Part shown: positions 37,601 to 44,880 of the stretch, in pieces
Layout: every line of letters begins with the position of its first letter
How positions within the stretch are numbered: position 1 is the first letter of the stretch
DNA from: Distichodus sexfasciatus
Taxonomy: Eukaryota; Chordata; Actinopteri; Characiformes; Distichodontidae
Assembly (NCBI GenBank): GCA_032718565.1
Contig: JAVGVS010000001.1
Location: 4,114,196-4,178,195, forward strand
DNA length: 64,000 bases
Reading direction: 5' to 3'
Translations under genes and position numbers: made by a program
The notes under the pieces: generated by a model
The model's input: only the letters and a program-made list of their open reading frames with translations
What the model was told of the DNA's origin: nothing
Databases searched by the model: none

Positions 37601-38438
37601 GCTTTGTTTCGAATAGCCATGCTGCTGCACGAACATCATTTTGACTTATTTTATTGTAAGACCGCTTCTTTGAAGTGTAATTATTATCTAACCCTAATGT
37701 ATCCATGGCTTGAGTCTCAAACAATAAAGCAGTGTTCTTAACATCACCTCCAGCTATGAGTTCCTGTTGAACTATTTTTCTACTGTCCTTCTCATCATCA
37801 GAAGAGTCCTTAATGCAGTCTAGAGGTTTGTTCTCAAACATCCAGCGCATGGACTGCACCTCCCCTCTCAGAATTTCATCCCATTCCAAATACTCTCTCT
37901 CTGGGCTTCTGTTAGGGCTGCTCCCAGTATTTTCAAAGTGGTATGCAGTCCCATGTACATCCCCAGTGACCTGCTCATCCTCATCTATCTCATTTACCTC
38001 ACTGTAGAAATCTCTCTCCAGGTCTTTTCTCACATCGGGATGGATGTGCTTGCAAAGACGCTTCAGTTCCAGTAGTTCTCTTTGTTTGAAATATTGTTCT
38101 TTATTCATGGTGTGTTTCATTGCACATTTTGGTTCGGGTGGCTCCGGCAGATCCATGTCTCCAGAGTTCTCTTCCAATAAATCTGGTGGTGGAGGAGGCA
38201 AGTAATCCAAGTCCTCATCATCACTATCACACACAAATCCTGGGTATCCAGCTCCAGCTCCTGCAGCTCCTATTGTATCTAGTGATGTGCCAGATATCTC
38301 AGTCTTGAAAGTTTGGTCGGACACTTTTATATCAGAGGCCAATTGAGAAAGATGGATGTGATGTTCAGTCTTTTTGAGGAGAGAAAATGTGATCATATCA
38401 ACAGAGCTTTCTGAGTCAGTATACCTCAAATGAAAAAT
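28629..38438 (-). CDS. xirp2: xirp2 giant exon: Xin-repeat actin-binding region and C-terminus of the long isoform
   Basis: One uninterrupted frame of about 3,269 codons. XIRP2 binds and stabilises F-actin through 16-residue Xin repeats at the intercalated discs and myotendinous junctions of striated muscle. Seen here: an N-terminal acidic stretch with a PPPPP tract near residue 80; a conserved Lys/Arg-rich helix ending in KHIHPDVRKDLE near residue 135; about 32 repeats of the form GDVKTxxWLFETQPLD from about residue 156 (37964) to 34510; about 17 degenerate GDI/GNV units down to about 33020; proline-rich tracts at 32400-32660; a long Lys/Glu/Ser-rich tail; and a C-terminal TWTESESVFKSLGY segment. 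The exon starts after the acceptor AG at 38440-38439, in phase 0 with the preceding exon. The codon at 38429 is TTG, so it is not a start. It ends at a TAA with a poly(A) signal 160 nt beyond. The repeat order and inter-repeat sequence match XIRP2 rather than XIRP1. Confidence 0.97.
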   Translation of the reverse strand: MFHLRYTDSESSVDMITFSLLKKTEHHIHLSQLASDIKVSDQTFKTEISGTSLDTIGAAGAGAGYPGFVCDSDDEDLDYLPPPPPDLLEENSGDMDLPEPPEPKCAMKHTMNKEQYFKQRELLELKRLCKHIHPDVRKDLERDFYSEVNEIDEDEQVTGDVHGTAYHFENTGSSPNRSPEREYLEWDEILRGEVQSMRWMFENKPLDCIKDSSDDEKDSRKIVQQELIAGGDVKNTALLFETQAMDTLGLDNNYTSKKRSYNKISQNDVRAAAWLFETKPMDSLNKIHVDDEQTKEVVFTQEAARGNVKSMRYMFENPEMDSGGDTETMDEKHLLTLKSVMEEIKADVKIIVWMFETQCMCVLREHSGEVVEITSVRREETEKGDVKTSRWLFETQPLDMINKDLSHVRLISSISMEDSTQGDVKTGRWLFETKRLEFIHEQWERTHKQSKEEIIGADVRMHCMVFETQPMDTLKDESNSRPVTTEEIIGGDVRSVRHLFETGPLDELKELPEVGKLKKREASEEERGNVRHQRWMLENQSLGSIHTEENELGKLKKTMGTEEERGDVRHQKWLFETQKLEDIREEKKEVMKLVDIEQTDEESCKGDVRRNCWVFETQPMDTLKDDSNARLVNTEEIIGGDVQSARHFFEAAPKDELKELAEVGKLKRKVTAEEEKGDVRHQKWVFESQPLEQIREEKKEISRTVNIEGVENVDVTNYKQIFETRDLSQYDESHRIQVEGVTKGSVKSNKDLFESTPMYAMQDSSGRYHEVKTVRREEIVKGDVKSCQWMFETRPIDQFDESISKFQVIKGITQQEVESGDVKTAKWLFETQPLDAIKYFSNIEDEECVSKDTAEIVKGDVKTCKWLFETKPMDALYEKVEVKSESETKEVQKGDVKTCTWLFETQALDTIRDESETVLKASTVKQEDIQGKDVRMARFLFETENLENITGEEGHAFKRVTEIDIQSGDVSQMKYIFETQSSDVMTSTSEEFMHQLKAAQAEDIQKGNVGGCKWLFETQPIDAIRDDPGERKGARTVTDVQGGNVDKGRFIFETFSLDEIRDVTSLSEMKKLHKIICEEEEKGDVKNYAMMFETQPLYAIQDKEGHYHEVTTLTKEEILKGDVVGARWLFETKPLDSIRDTDEVYIIKAVTEEDIQKGDVSSARWKFETQPLDSIAEESKISVRTVEDIRGGDVQANKQRFESDLMSQKLVRTVSMSEIYKGDVRAAKWMFETHTMDQIHGEKSEDKMERVVMQEQVKGDVRQAVWLFEKNPLDHIKEKSEIKEAVHEEIPKADVKTTTWLFETTPLPDFNESNVEKTEIIGKSIKETLDELYSQKMVENKGIIIETDEIGDVHMAKYNLMNKKAPQIQKEEVIRGDLQNIMMNLLNREETKERGIVIDAEERGNIGNTVEQLFNQQATTNLEKEEIIRGDIRAAVNNLLKDESTGRCGILIQEDEKGDIRMTIYSLFNKQEVSTIEKENIIKGNVQECLQKLFNADTGQFDKIKVDDAERGNVRFYSTCIESGALDYLKQLQVDPQEIETNTTEKEDIVYGDIKGTKLSLTCNQAQICRLVDTEDIVPGDVHNTVNFFMTEPTFLLKNLKKEEIVSGDLRATLNSLTQSINQPVVLEKEEVVKGDIPTALKSLEEAQRQPKEVEKPQIVPGNIKEALKSLKDSANTKNEIVIEDLVPGDIKGTLKSLEEAKQAVREVEKEEIVKGDIHTALQNLHDASNERKDLKQEIDIQGDIKGTIQLLLEPSSPRMQRRASTEGDVKMSIKTLYETQEQLQVEKEEVIKGDVKGTIKCLLETAQKASPKIPRREPIRKVKVPKVKPTSVTQQEIQATSVKNLTKSPDTRRKVQKLVTSKSMQSVSTSQEKNSESHVSKTDVLEHKTIVQTHGVKTLKTEFRNLKTSNKQMIKLDKSKERKKIIVPPISTTPPLPESDFPLPPSPSPDYDSLLFPPPPPPIRGDNDLPPPPTPPPLNEPVKSDLDHLPPPPTPPPPQSTEQEFLPPPPSQQELDLIPNMTPVKPTKLKVKPVKAPALCKVPKLEPAVQISKTDMQGQTMTQVTESSKTMEKTSKVQSQCTVSSVSSSLNSSEIQSMFSMQAPESPRPPKKVFVPVSLTPPASPPPSKSPISKFKTPLIKAEQKFRKQREESYTPPSSPAFEIHMDESVSSVLKLLSSEGKSTMQSEQGISFDFTQEKGEKTVTKDKSATESYDSSKPSTLLDVPPSKPLISPTNEKSPSQSAVISSAKQHIISNQTSQATSVQQQTTASTSKKKKKYRSMTTSIQQVTSTTVTQTQVSSSMAQMSANVQTFSGEDQKAISKDTTVCNEFEIEAVKKDIANMEMTDKPGESKKVEISANKDQGKGSPDRTKPGKTNPEGKSKETEPKVQKADSQKAKKGNRNNKDDSTEKKSADQAQGVKVAQQSVQLRDSREINLTETEIKVEKQTKSKQVEEAPATPKKKRRGKNKKDKEIAQQAQGQTQTTALVVPVSPSEGKQLFETSNQKQEEIAVAHTHKTTQEENGDEHKEVSIPEIKVEQSLQQHSDSVKPEKQVDASPQRKEEVDSHQITDESKEESKYVKIKHHIESSDQKQEDITVVQMYKTAQEENGDVHKEVSIPESKVEQSLQQHSDNEKTEKQVDTSPQKQEEEGSHQISEKSEEEESRNVPINVTRQTAQKESVMPSAGSAETSERCVEVQKLLSHIAELQEAGGKMDSKSVKTLLNEIPQWLIGPEDKNDLEETAVEHNMQKLKEIVDYVQSLVEAKLVLLEEKATAIEKHECEATSEKMISGGATQRISKITIGSKKVESHKKEEEKKSTHKGRKQQEKSIKTADPREPSPLLRRRSPSPTFITIESTRRTESPQTVAPSPPPPPPTPPPRRSETPTSRLSRASPSPTLGRASSLTRLREATAKLSRGSSPDVVPRSVPATGKKSEIVETPATFHRQIKIDSTLAVEATFLEGSKETSSGKAVSEGVTTSIRDERESFEEAQKDEGNKTSVQKDPISVPECLGLDVAKAEAQLPEKQKETVSKSVLSGVVNKFETLEEKVDVGKGPIDIPEPLGSATEDSEPNTQKKASQQEDMPAFNIKVIKNVFEMGEQSSSIKEQKNKQEEQVSSLSEIASEGSKHEPQLTTPPSSQQTSPLPLCKEVSLEESVDSDGFSTTQTITEHYSTADEFGTEISETRSTTTISKHSESVLSQCAPFSYADAVKKKTPEVKASPEASAEELLKNFHQTWTESESVFKSLGYCLSGERPKPAVSSEGDCADS

Positions 38439-38766
38439 CTGATAAGGTATGGCATTTGATGTTAAAAAGGGGAAAGCTTTAATATGTGTTTTTTTAAATA
38501 TCCCATTTCAGATTCAAATTGTGAAATTTGTATAATAAGTACATTTACAGAAATGAGTTGTCAGAACATTGAGATACAAAGAGGTTATGAATCATATAAA
38601 GATTCAGTGAAAATATTCTTCACTAACATCAGATATGTTGCACACATGGGACTGAAGCAGAAAATAAGTTTGTTCTATGTATTTACTAGATCAGCATGAA
38701 CTGTGTAGTTATGCAATATCCCAAAAGTAAGCACTCAGGAAGTGAATCATCTTAAAGGATAATTAC

Positions 38767-38858
38767 CTTTTTCTTACTTGGAGCAGCATCCACAATTGCT
38801 TTCTCAAAGTGCTGTGCCAGTTCCTTAGTTGAGAGCTTTGGGTAGTACTCCTCCTCTT
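38767..38858 (-). CDS. xirp2: xirp2 exon before the giant exon (the alternative-splicing pivot)
   Basis: A 92-nt exon encoding EEEEYYPKLSTKELAQHFEK followed by AIVDAAPSKKK. This resembles the acidic IPKVSTKLLKEQFEK-type segment just upstream of the Xin repeats in mammalian XIRP2. The acceptor is TTGCAG at 38860-38859 and the donor is AAG|GTAATT at 38767/38766. It takes in one base of a split codon from the exon before and ends in phase 0. That fits both the giant exon (38438) and the first LIM exon (27440), so this exon probably feeds both the long and the short isoform. Confidence 0.9.
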
Positions 38859-38966
38859 CTGCAACCATTTATAAAATCAATTAAAAATCTACTTTTCATA
38901 AAAACATTTAATACAACAGGCACTAAAATGTAAAATAGCAAAATACGATAGACATGATAACCTCAC

Positions 38967-39021
38967 CATTGTGGTTTTCAACACCAGAGGTCATTTCCTG
39001 GTTAAAACTGGCATGTACAAG
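38967..39021 (-). CDS. xirp2: xirp2 small internal exon
   Basis: A 55-nt exon reading LVHASFNQEMTSGVENHN plus one base of the next codon. The acceptor follows a T-rich tract (CATTTTCACAG) and the donor is AATG|GTGAGG. It begins in phase 0, matching the end of the exon at 40853, and ends in phase 1, matching the start of the exon at 38858. The sequence itself is not strongly diagnostic; the call rests on the splice sites and the continuous frame between two well-supported neighbours. Confidence 0.85.
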
Positions 39022-40852
39022 CTGTGAAAATGTAAGAGTTTTTAGAAAATTAGTCAGCCTTTACACTATAGAACAGGGCCAGTGCTTCAATAACATACAT
39101 CACACACTGCACATAGGGCACCGGAGGGGGCACCAAAAAAATTGGCTAATAAAAAATCACCATAATCATCATAATTATAATGACGGCATATTTGAAATAA
39201 GAATGTGAACTATAATAATAGATATAAGCAATACAAAATTAACATGTTTCCCCGAGAGAAAAAGATGAATCATAGCCCGTGCAGCCCCCTCGCCCATCGC
39301 TGTTTGCCCCCCTTCCCCTATCTCTCAGGGGTCTGTTCTTTTCAATTTTGTCTCTTTTGTTGTTGTTTTTTGCAGCCAAATGGCTAGCACAGCACGCCCC
39401 CTGCTATAGAATCTATTATTTTTCATCTAAACCCCCTCTTAAAATGTGTAAAAGGAAGACTAGGACCTCTTAAAAAATACGCACAAATTATTATACCGTG
39501 ATGGGTTAACATTGAAAATTATAAGACAATTTTTCATCTCTTTGAATGGCTGAGAGATGAATATCAGCACACTGTGATTGTGTAACGTCCTCATGCTCTC
39601 TGTGTGGGTAAGTCATTAGAGGGGCTGATTGAGGGGCATCAGTACCCTTTCATCCAGCTGGGCTCCTCTTCCTGTGATCCCGCTTCTCACTGACACTTCA
39701 GATGAGTTTGACACTTCCTGTGAGATGGGAAATGTGATGTCATAAGGTGAGCCAGTGCCATAGGTGTGTGGGCAGACATAATGCATCCATAACCACATAC
39801 ACACCCACATGAAAAACTAATCTTTCTTTTTGCCCTATTTGCATAATTTGCACACCTCCCTAACAGTGCACGCAAGCATGTACACACACACACACACACA
39901 CATTCTCTCAGTCTTTTTAAAACAGTGGAAATGAGCCTCCATTTACACCAAGGATAATTGCAAGTAACTCCTACTCCATCCATTATCATTTATCAGACAA
40001 GATTAATAAATGTTCAAATAGCACACACCTTCAAGAACAATAGAGAAGACGCTGTAATAATGGGAGACATGCTGCAGTGAAATTGGGCTAATCTGAATGA
40101 ATTCCAGAAGGCTCAATAGCAGACAGCACAGCTGGCTGCCAAATGGATAAACAGTTTCATTTGTGTCATGAATTCTTGTTATTTGAGGATTTGTGTCACA
40201 GCACTATATTTTCAAGCTCGGAGGTGTTCTCTGTTAGGACTAAACTGCTGTCACCTATAAAACACTGCACCAATGAATAAATGGAGAGGGAAGAAACACA
40301 TTGAAACAGTGCCTTTGATCCTTGTAAAAGGCTACAACTTTACACAGATGGATAAAGTGAGGCAGGAGATACATAGGCACCTCAACCAAATGCACAGAGA
40401 ACTTTGAGGTGCTGTTATAATGTTGGTAAAATTATGAGAAAAAGAACATATCTCCAACCTCCTCCCCTCCCCTTCCCCTTCTGTATTCAGACTCATCTTT
40501 TCTACACGACTGCATTGGTCCCTGCAGGGGAAACGGCGCATGCAGGGAGAGCCACTGGTATGGATGGTTGAGCTGGATTGGATTTGGAATGGCAGGCTAG
40601 GATTATACAGGCTTTCCCTCCAATAAATCTTCTTTTCCTTTCTCTCTCTTTCACACTGTTTGTCATTTGCTTTTTAAGCAGATGTGGCATGCATGCAATA
40701 CGCAGGAATCTAGGTGAAATGTTTTTCTCATAGTGAGCCAATCAATCTTCATTGTTTACAGCGTTTGAACAAGGGTTGGTGTTGCTTTAGATCTAGGTCT
40801 AACATGATAGGACTGTGGAGGCTGCATGTTTGCTATAGAAACTACAAATTAC
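39022..40852 (-). other. xirp2 intron with a possible DNA-transposon remnant
   Basis: Noncoding sequence between two supported exons. The part at about 39090-39480 is odd: a GC-rich pyrimidine stretch followed by a short KRK-rich reading frame that resembles the start of some hAT-type transposases, though too little remains for a firm call. A (CA)n tract lies at about 39884-39902. Nothing else recognisable. Confidence 0.4.
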
Positions 40853-40981
40853 CTGCACAGATCTGTGTGTTTTGTGAAACTGTGTGACGGTGTGAGTAGC
40901 AGACATCTCCTCACTCTCAAAATGCCTGCGAATGCTGGCCAGGCCTCCAGGCAGGGAGCAGATGTCAGCTTCCTCCGTGAC
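40853..40981 (-). CDS. xirp2: xirp2 exon with the conserved PGGLASIRRHFE motif
   Basis: A 129-nt exon (43 codons, phase 0 at both ends) beginning VTEEADICSLPGGLASIRRH and continuing FESEEMSATHTVTQF. It closely parallels the [20 protein letters not shown] segment that follows the MARYQAAVSR motif in mammalian XIRP2. The acceptor is a pyrimidine-rich TTCCTTAG at 40983-40982. The donor CAG|GTAATT is at 40853/40852. The phase joins cleanly to the exon ending at 43268 and the exon starting at 39021. Confidence 0.93.
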
Positions 40982-41585
40982 CTAAGGAAGCAAAGAAGGA
41001 TAGGAAGAGAATAGTACTGGGGCATATCATCACAATTTGTTATACCATTCAAACTTTTAAAGGGACATTTATTTAAAAAACTGGAAATATCTGATATCTG
41101 AAGTTGACAGCCAGGCTGAGTCTCAAGGCCCACTGAGGATTAAAGAATTATGGATTTAAAGAAGGTTGTTTTACTGAAGATGAGTCCTGCTAAGTCATAG
41201 ACAACCCTGTAGTGCCAAAGTCAGTGAGAGAGCAGGGCTGAAGGCAAAAAGCACAAACTGGCTAAAGTTTTTAATTAAAAAAAAAAAAGAAATATGCGTT
41301 GGAGACAAAGAAAACTTGAAATTTGGATTTGGTTCTTTGAGAATTTAATATTTATTGCTCTTTTTTTTTTTGAAAATAGGTCACTTTTCGTCCTCATTAC
41401 ATCAGAAGTGGCTGTTGTTTTAGTTTCTGCATTCTGCACAAAAATCTAAAGGTTTTTCACAATAATGCCATGTAAACTATATTTAATTTCAGACGTTGTG
41501 TTTTATAGAAATATCTGAAATTGTTGTTATTAGAACAATTAACTGATATGTTGGTTTCAGAGTAACTCTATGAGTACACCATTAA

Positions 41586-41800
41586 AATGAAAGTGAGTAA
41601 TTCAATGTTGTTGTGAACACACCACAGCACAGCACACAGTGCACCACAGAGACCCATCCATGAAGGAGCAGTGGGCAGCTGACATATGTAGTGCCCAGTG
41701 AGCAGTACTAGGAGATGGTACCTTGCTCATGAGTACCTCAGTGGTACCTTTACCGGTCCTGAGATTCGAACTGGGTAACTTCCAGTCACTGCCACTGCTC
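41586..41800 (-). mobile_element. tRNA-derived SINE, copy 2
   Basis: Reverse-oriented copy of the 1864 family, with ACCTTGCTCATGAGTACCTC and GGTCCTGAGATTCGAACTGG marking the body and box B. Lies in the xirp2 intron between the exons ending 40981 and starting 43268; sense with the gene. Confidence 0.8.
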
Positions 41801-42691
41801 CTTTATACTTCCGGTTCTTGTTCCCCCTTAACTCAAGATTACACTCCTTCCTTTCTTTCATGCTTACTACAAGTAACCGCATCCACTGCAGGGGGCAGAG
41901 TTGGCCTGTGGTAACGTTGTGTAGTAATGCTATTTTAAACGCTCATCACAGAAGGGAATGAGGGGAGCAGAGAGAGAGAAAAAATAGAGAGATAGAGACT
42001 CAGGTTCTCATAGAGGTGCTGAACTGCATACTGCTCAGCTGTCATCACATTCCTTTCCCCAACCATGACAAAGCCATCGGTTCCAACCACAACAATCATA
42101 TCACAAGCCACATTGGGAACGTTATGGACATCAGGACTGGGACAGGACTGGTGGCCTGCAGGCTTTTGAACACAGCCCACTTCTCTGGTTTTGGAATGTC
42201 ACAGGCTAAATGATGACAGAGCCAAATGAATTTGCCCAAAAGGGGAAAACATTCTTGAGCACACAGCATGTCTGCCAACAATCACACATTAACAAGGACG
42301 TTGGGAGTTTTGCCATGAGCAGAGAGTCCAGCAGGCACTCAAAGAGAAAGAAGAAGAAGAAGTATTTTAGGAGTAATTGTGGCGATATCTACATATCACA
42401 GTGCTTTTTACATCTGTCCTGGAGTTCAGTAAAGTGCATCTCTCTCTCTCTAAAGGTTGAAATCAAAACATTTATCTTTCCTTTGTAGTTGGAGTTGCAA
42501 GCTTTAATTAGTACATAAATCAATGATCTGCAAAATGTGTTTGAATTTGAGTGCAAATCAAAGGAGGCAATATCTCATTAACATTGTATAAATGAAGAAC
42601 ACAGGAGAAACTTTTTTTTACTTGATTTATTAATGAAGAGTTGGAACTTAGTTTTATTTGGGCAGAATTTTCAAGTTTTCAAAAAATATTT

Positions 42692-42917
42692 AAAGTGAAA
42701 GTGAGTGATTATTTGTCATTGTGAACACAGCACAGCACACAGTGGACCATAACGAAATGTGACCTCTGCATTTGACCCATCCGTGAAGGTGCAGTGGGCA
42801 GCTGACATGGGCAGCACCTGGGAAGCAGTGCTTGTGGACGGTACCTAGCTAATGAGTGATATCTTTACCAGTACGGGGATTTCAACCTTCTGATCATAAC
42901 CGCTACGCTATCCACTG
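42692..42917 (-). mobile_element. tRNA-derived SINE, copy 3
   Basis: Same family and orientation as the copy about 1.1 kb away, in the same xirp2 intron (AATGTGACCTCTGCATTTGA; ATAACCGCTACGCTATCCAC). More diverged in the middle. Confidence 0.8.
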
Positions 42918-43267
42918 CATGTTTAAATCAGCAACATTTTAGGAATATAGTTGTGTAATACTCTTAAGTGCTAAGGTAACCAAATCAGTTTCTGGTTAGA
43001 TGCATATTTCAGTTACAATCCAAACGAGACATATTCCATCCAGATAATTCAGCATTTTTAATGTTGTATGCTGTCAAACATAAGGCTATCCAGGATTCCT
43101 AGAGTGGACACATTTTTAGCAGTATTTATTCAAAGTCTATTCACTATTTTCCTTGAATGCTATTTCTGTTTCAGTGACTTGTCTACAGCCGAAGTGTTGT
43201 GTAATCAGACTTTTAGCTGGAAGTGTATTGAATGTTTTAGTCTTTGTGTTTGTGTAAGGCAGCATAC

Positions 43268-43397
43268 CCCACTGGAGAAGCCCTCTGCTTCCTGCTTAGA
43301 GACAGCAGACTGATACATTGCCATGCGGTTCTTTAGAGGGATGGGCTCCGGGTGAGTCCCGCTCTCCTGCTGTTCTGCCCCCTCAGGATGACCAGTC
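43268..43397 (-). CDS. xirp2: xirp2 exon with the LKNRMAMYQSAVSKQ motif
   Basis: Encodes TGHPEGAEQQESGTHPEPIP then LKNRMAMYQSAVSKQEAEGF and SSG. The segment is a clear counterpart of the LKERMARYQAAVSR motif near the N-terminus of mammalian XIRP2 and of the related DRMAKYQAAVSK motif in LIMA1/EPLIN. The donor GGG|GTATGC at 43268/43267 leaves phase 0, as the next exon needs. The acceptor is placed at TTTTAAG (43399-43398), giving 130 nt; its pyrimidine tract is poor, so the 5' edge is less certain. In mammals some isoforms start at the Met within this motif; here the upstream frame can continue from 56323. Confidence 0.87.
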
Positions 43398-44255
43398 CTT
43401 AAAACCGCAACTACACACAGACCAAACAACAGCCCATTAATAAAGCAGGTGGCAGTCGTCATGTTTGAAACATTGCTACTTTGAATTTAACACAGTTTTC
43501 CTATTAGTTTTGTTGACTGTCACCAAGAATATCATGAGATTTCAGAATGGCAACATATTTCAGTGTTTGTCACTTGTCATGCATTAAATCAACTCAGTAA
43601 TCCAGTTCTTACAATTAAAAAGTAAAGTTTACTTGTAGTTTTATTTTTAAAAAAGCACATTCCAGCAGAATGTTGTGCCCTTCATGTATTGTGAATTGTG
43701 TCTGTGTATTGAAGTTGTCAGTGATAAAGAATTTATCTAGCTCTGTATGTTTATTTTTCATGATTTAGACCAATTCATACTGTAATTTATTTATCTTGAG
43801 AAAAGGCACTTAAAATGTAGCATCACTAACGCCATTTTATCGCTATGCAGTATTCCTGCCAAATAAACTAGATAAATCTTTTTTTTTCTCTTTTCTACTA
43901 TTACTGTTTTTTTAATGTATTGCTCCTGCAGATATGTCTGGTTTGCGTTGAACAGGTGATTTATGGTGTTGTTTACTGAATAAATATAACTTTGACAGGT
44001 AATTGATTGACAGATAGGATACACAGCTCTTTAATCCAGAGGACTGAAGTAGAGACATGAGCAATTGTTTTGCTGGTTTACTGTTTATGGGGAGTGGAAA
44101 TGTCAGTTTGGACAGAACAGTTTTTGAAATGTAGCCAATAACATGAGAATTAGTCATTCACATACTATAGAACATTATTACACCATCCATTATTTAAAAA
44201 AAAAATTTTTTTTTTGTGAATATGATGAATCTGAGGTTGCAGTGTAAAGAGATGG

Positions 44256-44259
<4 letters not shown>

Positions 44260-44302
<43 letters not shown>
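44260..44302. repeat. (AT)n array
   Basis: About 21 uninterrupted AT units, the longest pure dinucleotide array in the window. Confidence 0.97.
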
Positions 44303-44307
<5 letters not shown>

Positions 44308-44730
44308 AGTTGTCAGAAGTAAAGAGTTTGCTGAAATGTTCTAAGGCATACTGGTGTGGCATTTATCATAAATGTCATTTTTACATTTGCAGCATTCATT
44401 GGAAATATTGCTGATCATCTGTTATCAACACTTTAGTGTAGTTAAATAATGATATGGTATGACAAACTGAGTACAAAACACTATATCAAAACAATTTATA
44501 TTAAAACAATTTATATCTTTGATTCAGAGCATTAAGTGTATAATTTGTCAAAGAAGACTTTAGTAAACAAATTAAACTAGAAAAATGAGCAACCCTCAGC
44601 TCCTTCTATCTCGCACGTATAATTTAGGGGCTCTAGGACAAATGAAAGGTTTCTGTTTCATAAAGTCCATAAAATATAGCTCCTACATTTGTGCTAACTG
44701 TGTTAATGTGGGCTAATTCTAATGATGATG

Positions 44731-44880
44731 TCAAAGTCAAAGTAAACTTTATTGTCATCTCTGCTATATACTGTACAAGTATACAGAGAAACGAAATGAC
44801 GTGGCTCCAGCTTTAACAATGCAAAGAACAAAGAACAAATAAGGCACATAGAATAGGCAATATATAAATAGAATATAAAA
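44731..44880. repeat. interspersed repeat of a common fish family
   Basis: TCAAAGTAAACTTTATTGTC followed by CTGTACAAGTATACAGAGAA is a familiar high-copy teleost sequence. Its class (LINE tail or SINE) cannot be decided here. Confidence 0.6.

Noticed and set aside
29498..38308. Many plus-strand and shifted-frame open frames inside the giant exon
   Set aside because: They are shadows of the repetitive xirp2 frame; none has independent splice sites or recognisable protein.
38427..38429. Apparent start codon of the 3,266-residue frame
   Set aside because: The codon is TTG, and the frame runs on upstream to a splice acceptor at 38440-38439 that fits the previous exon. It is internal to the protein.
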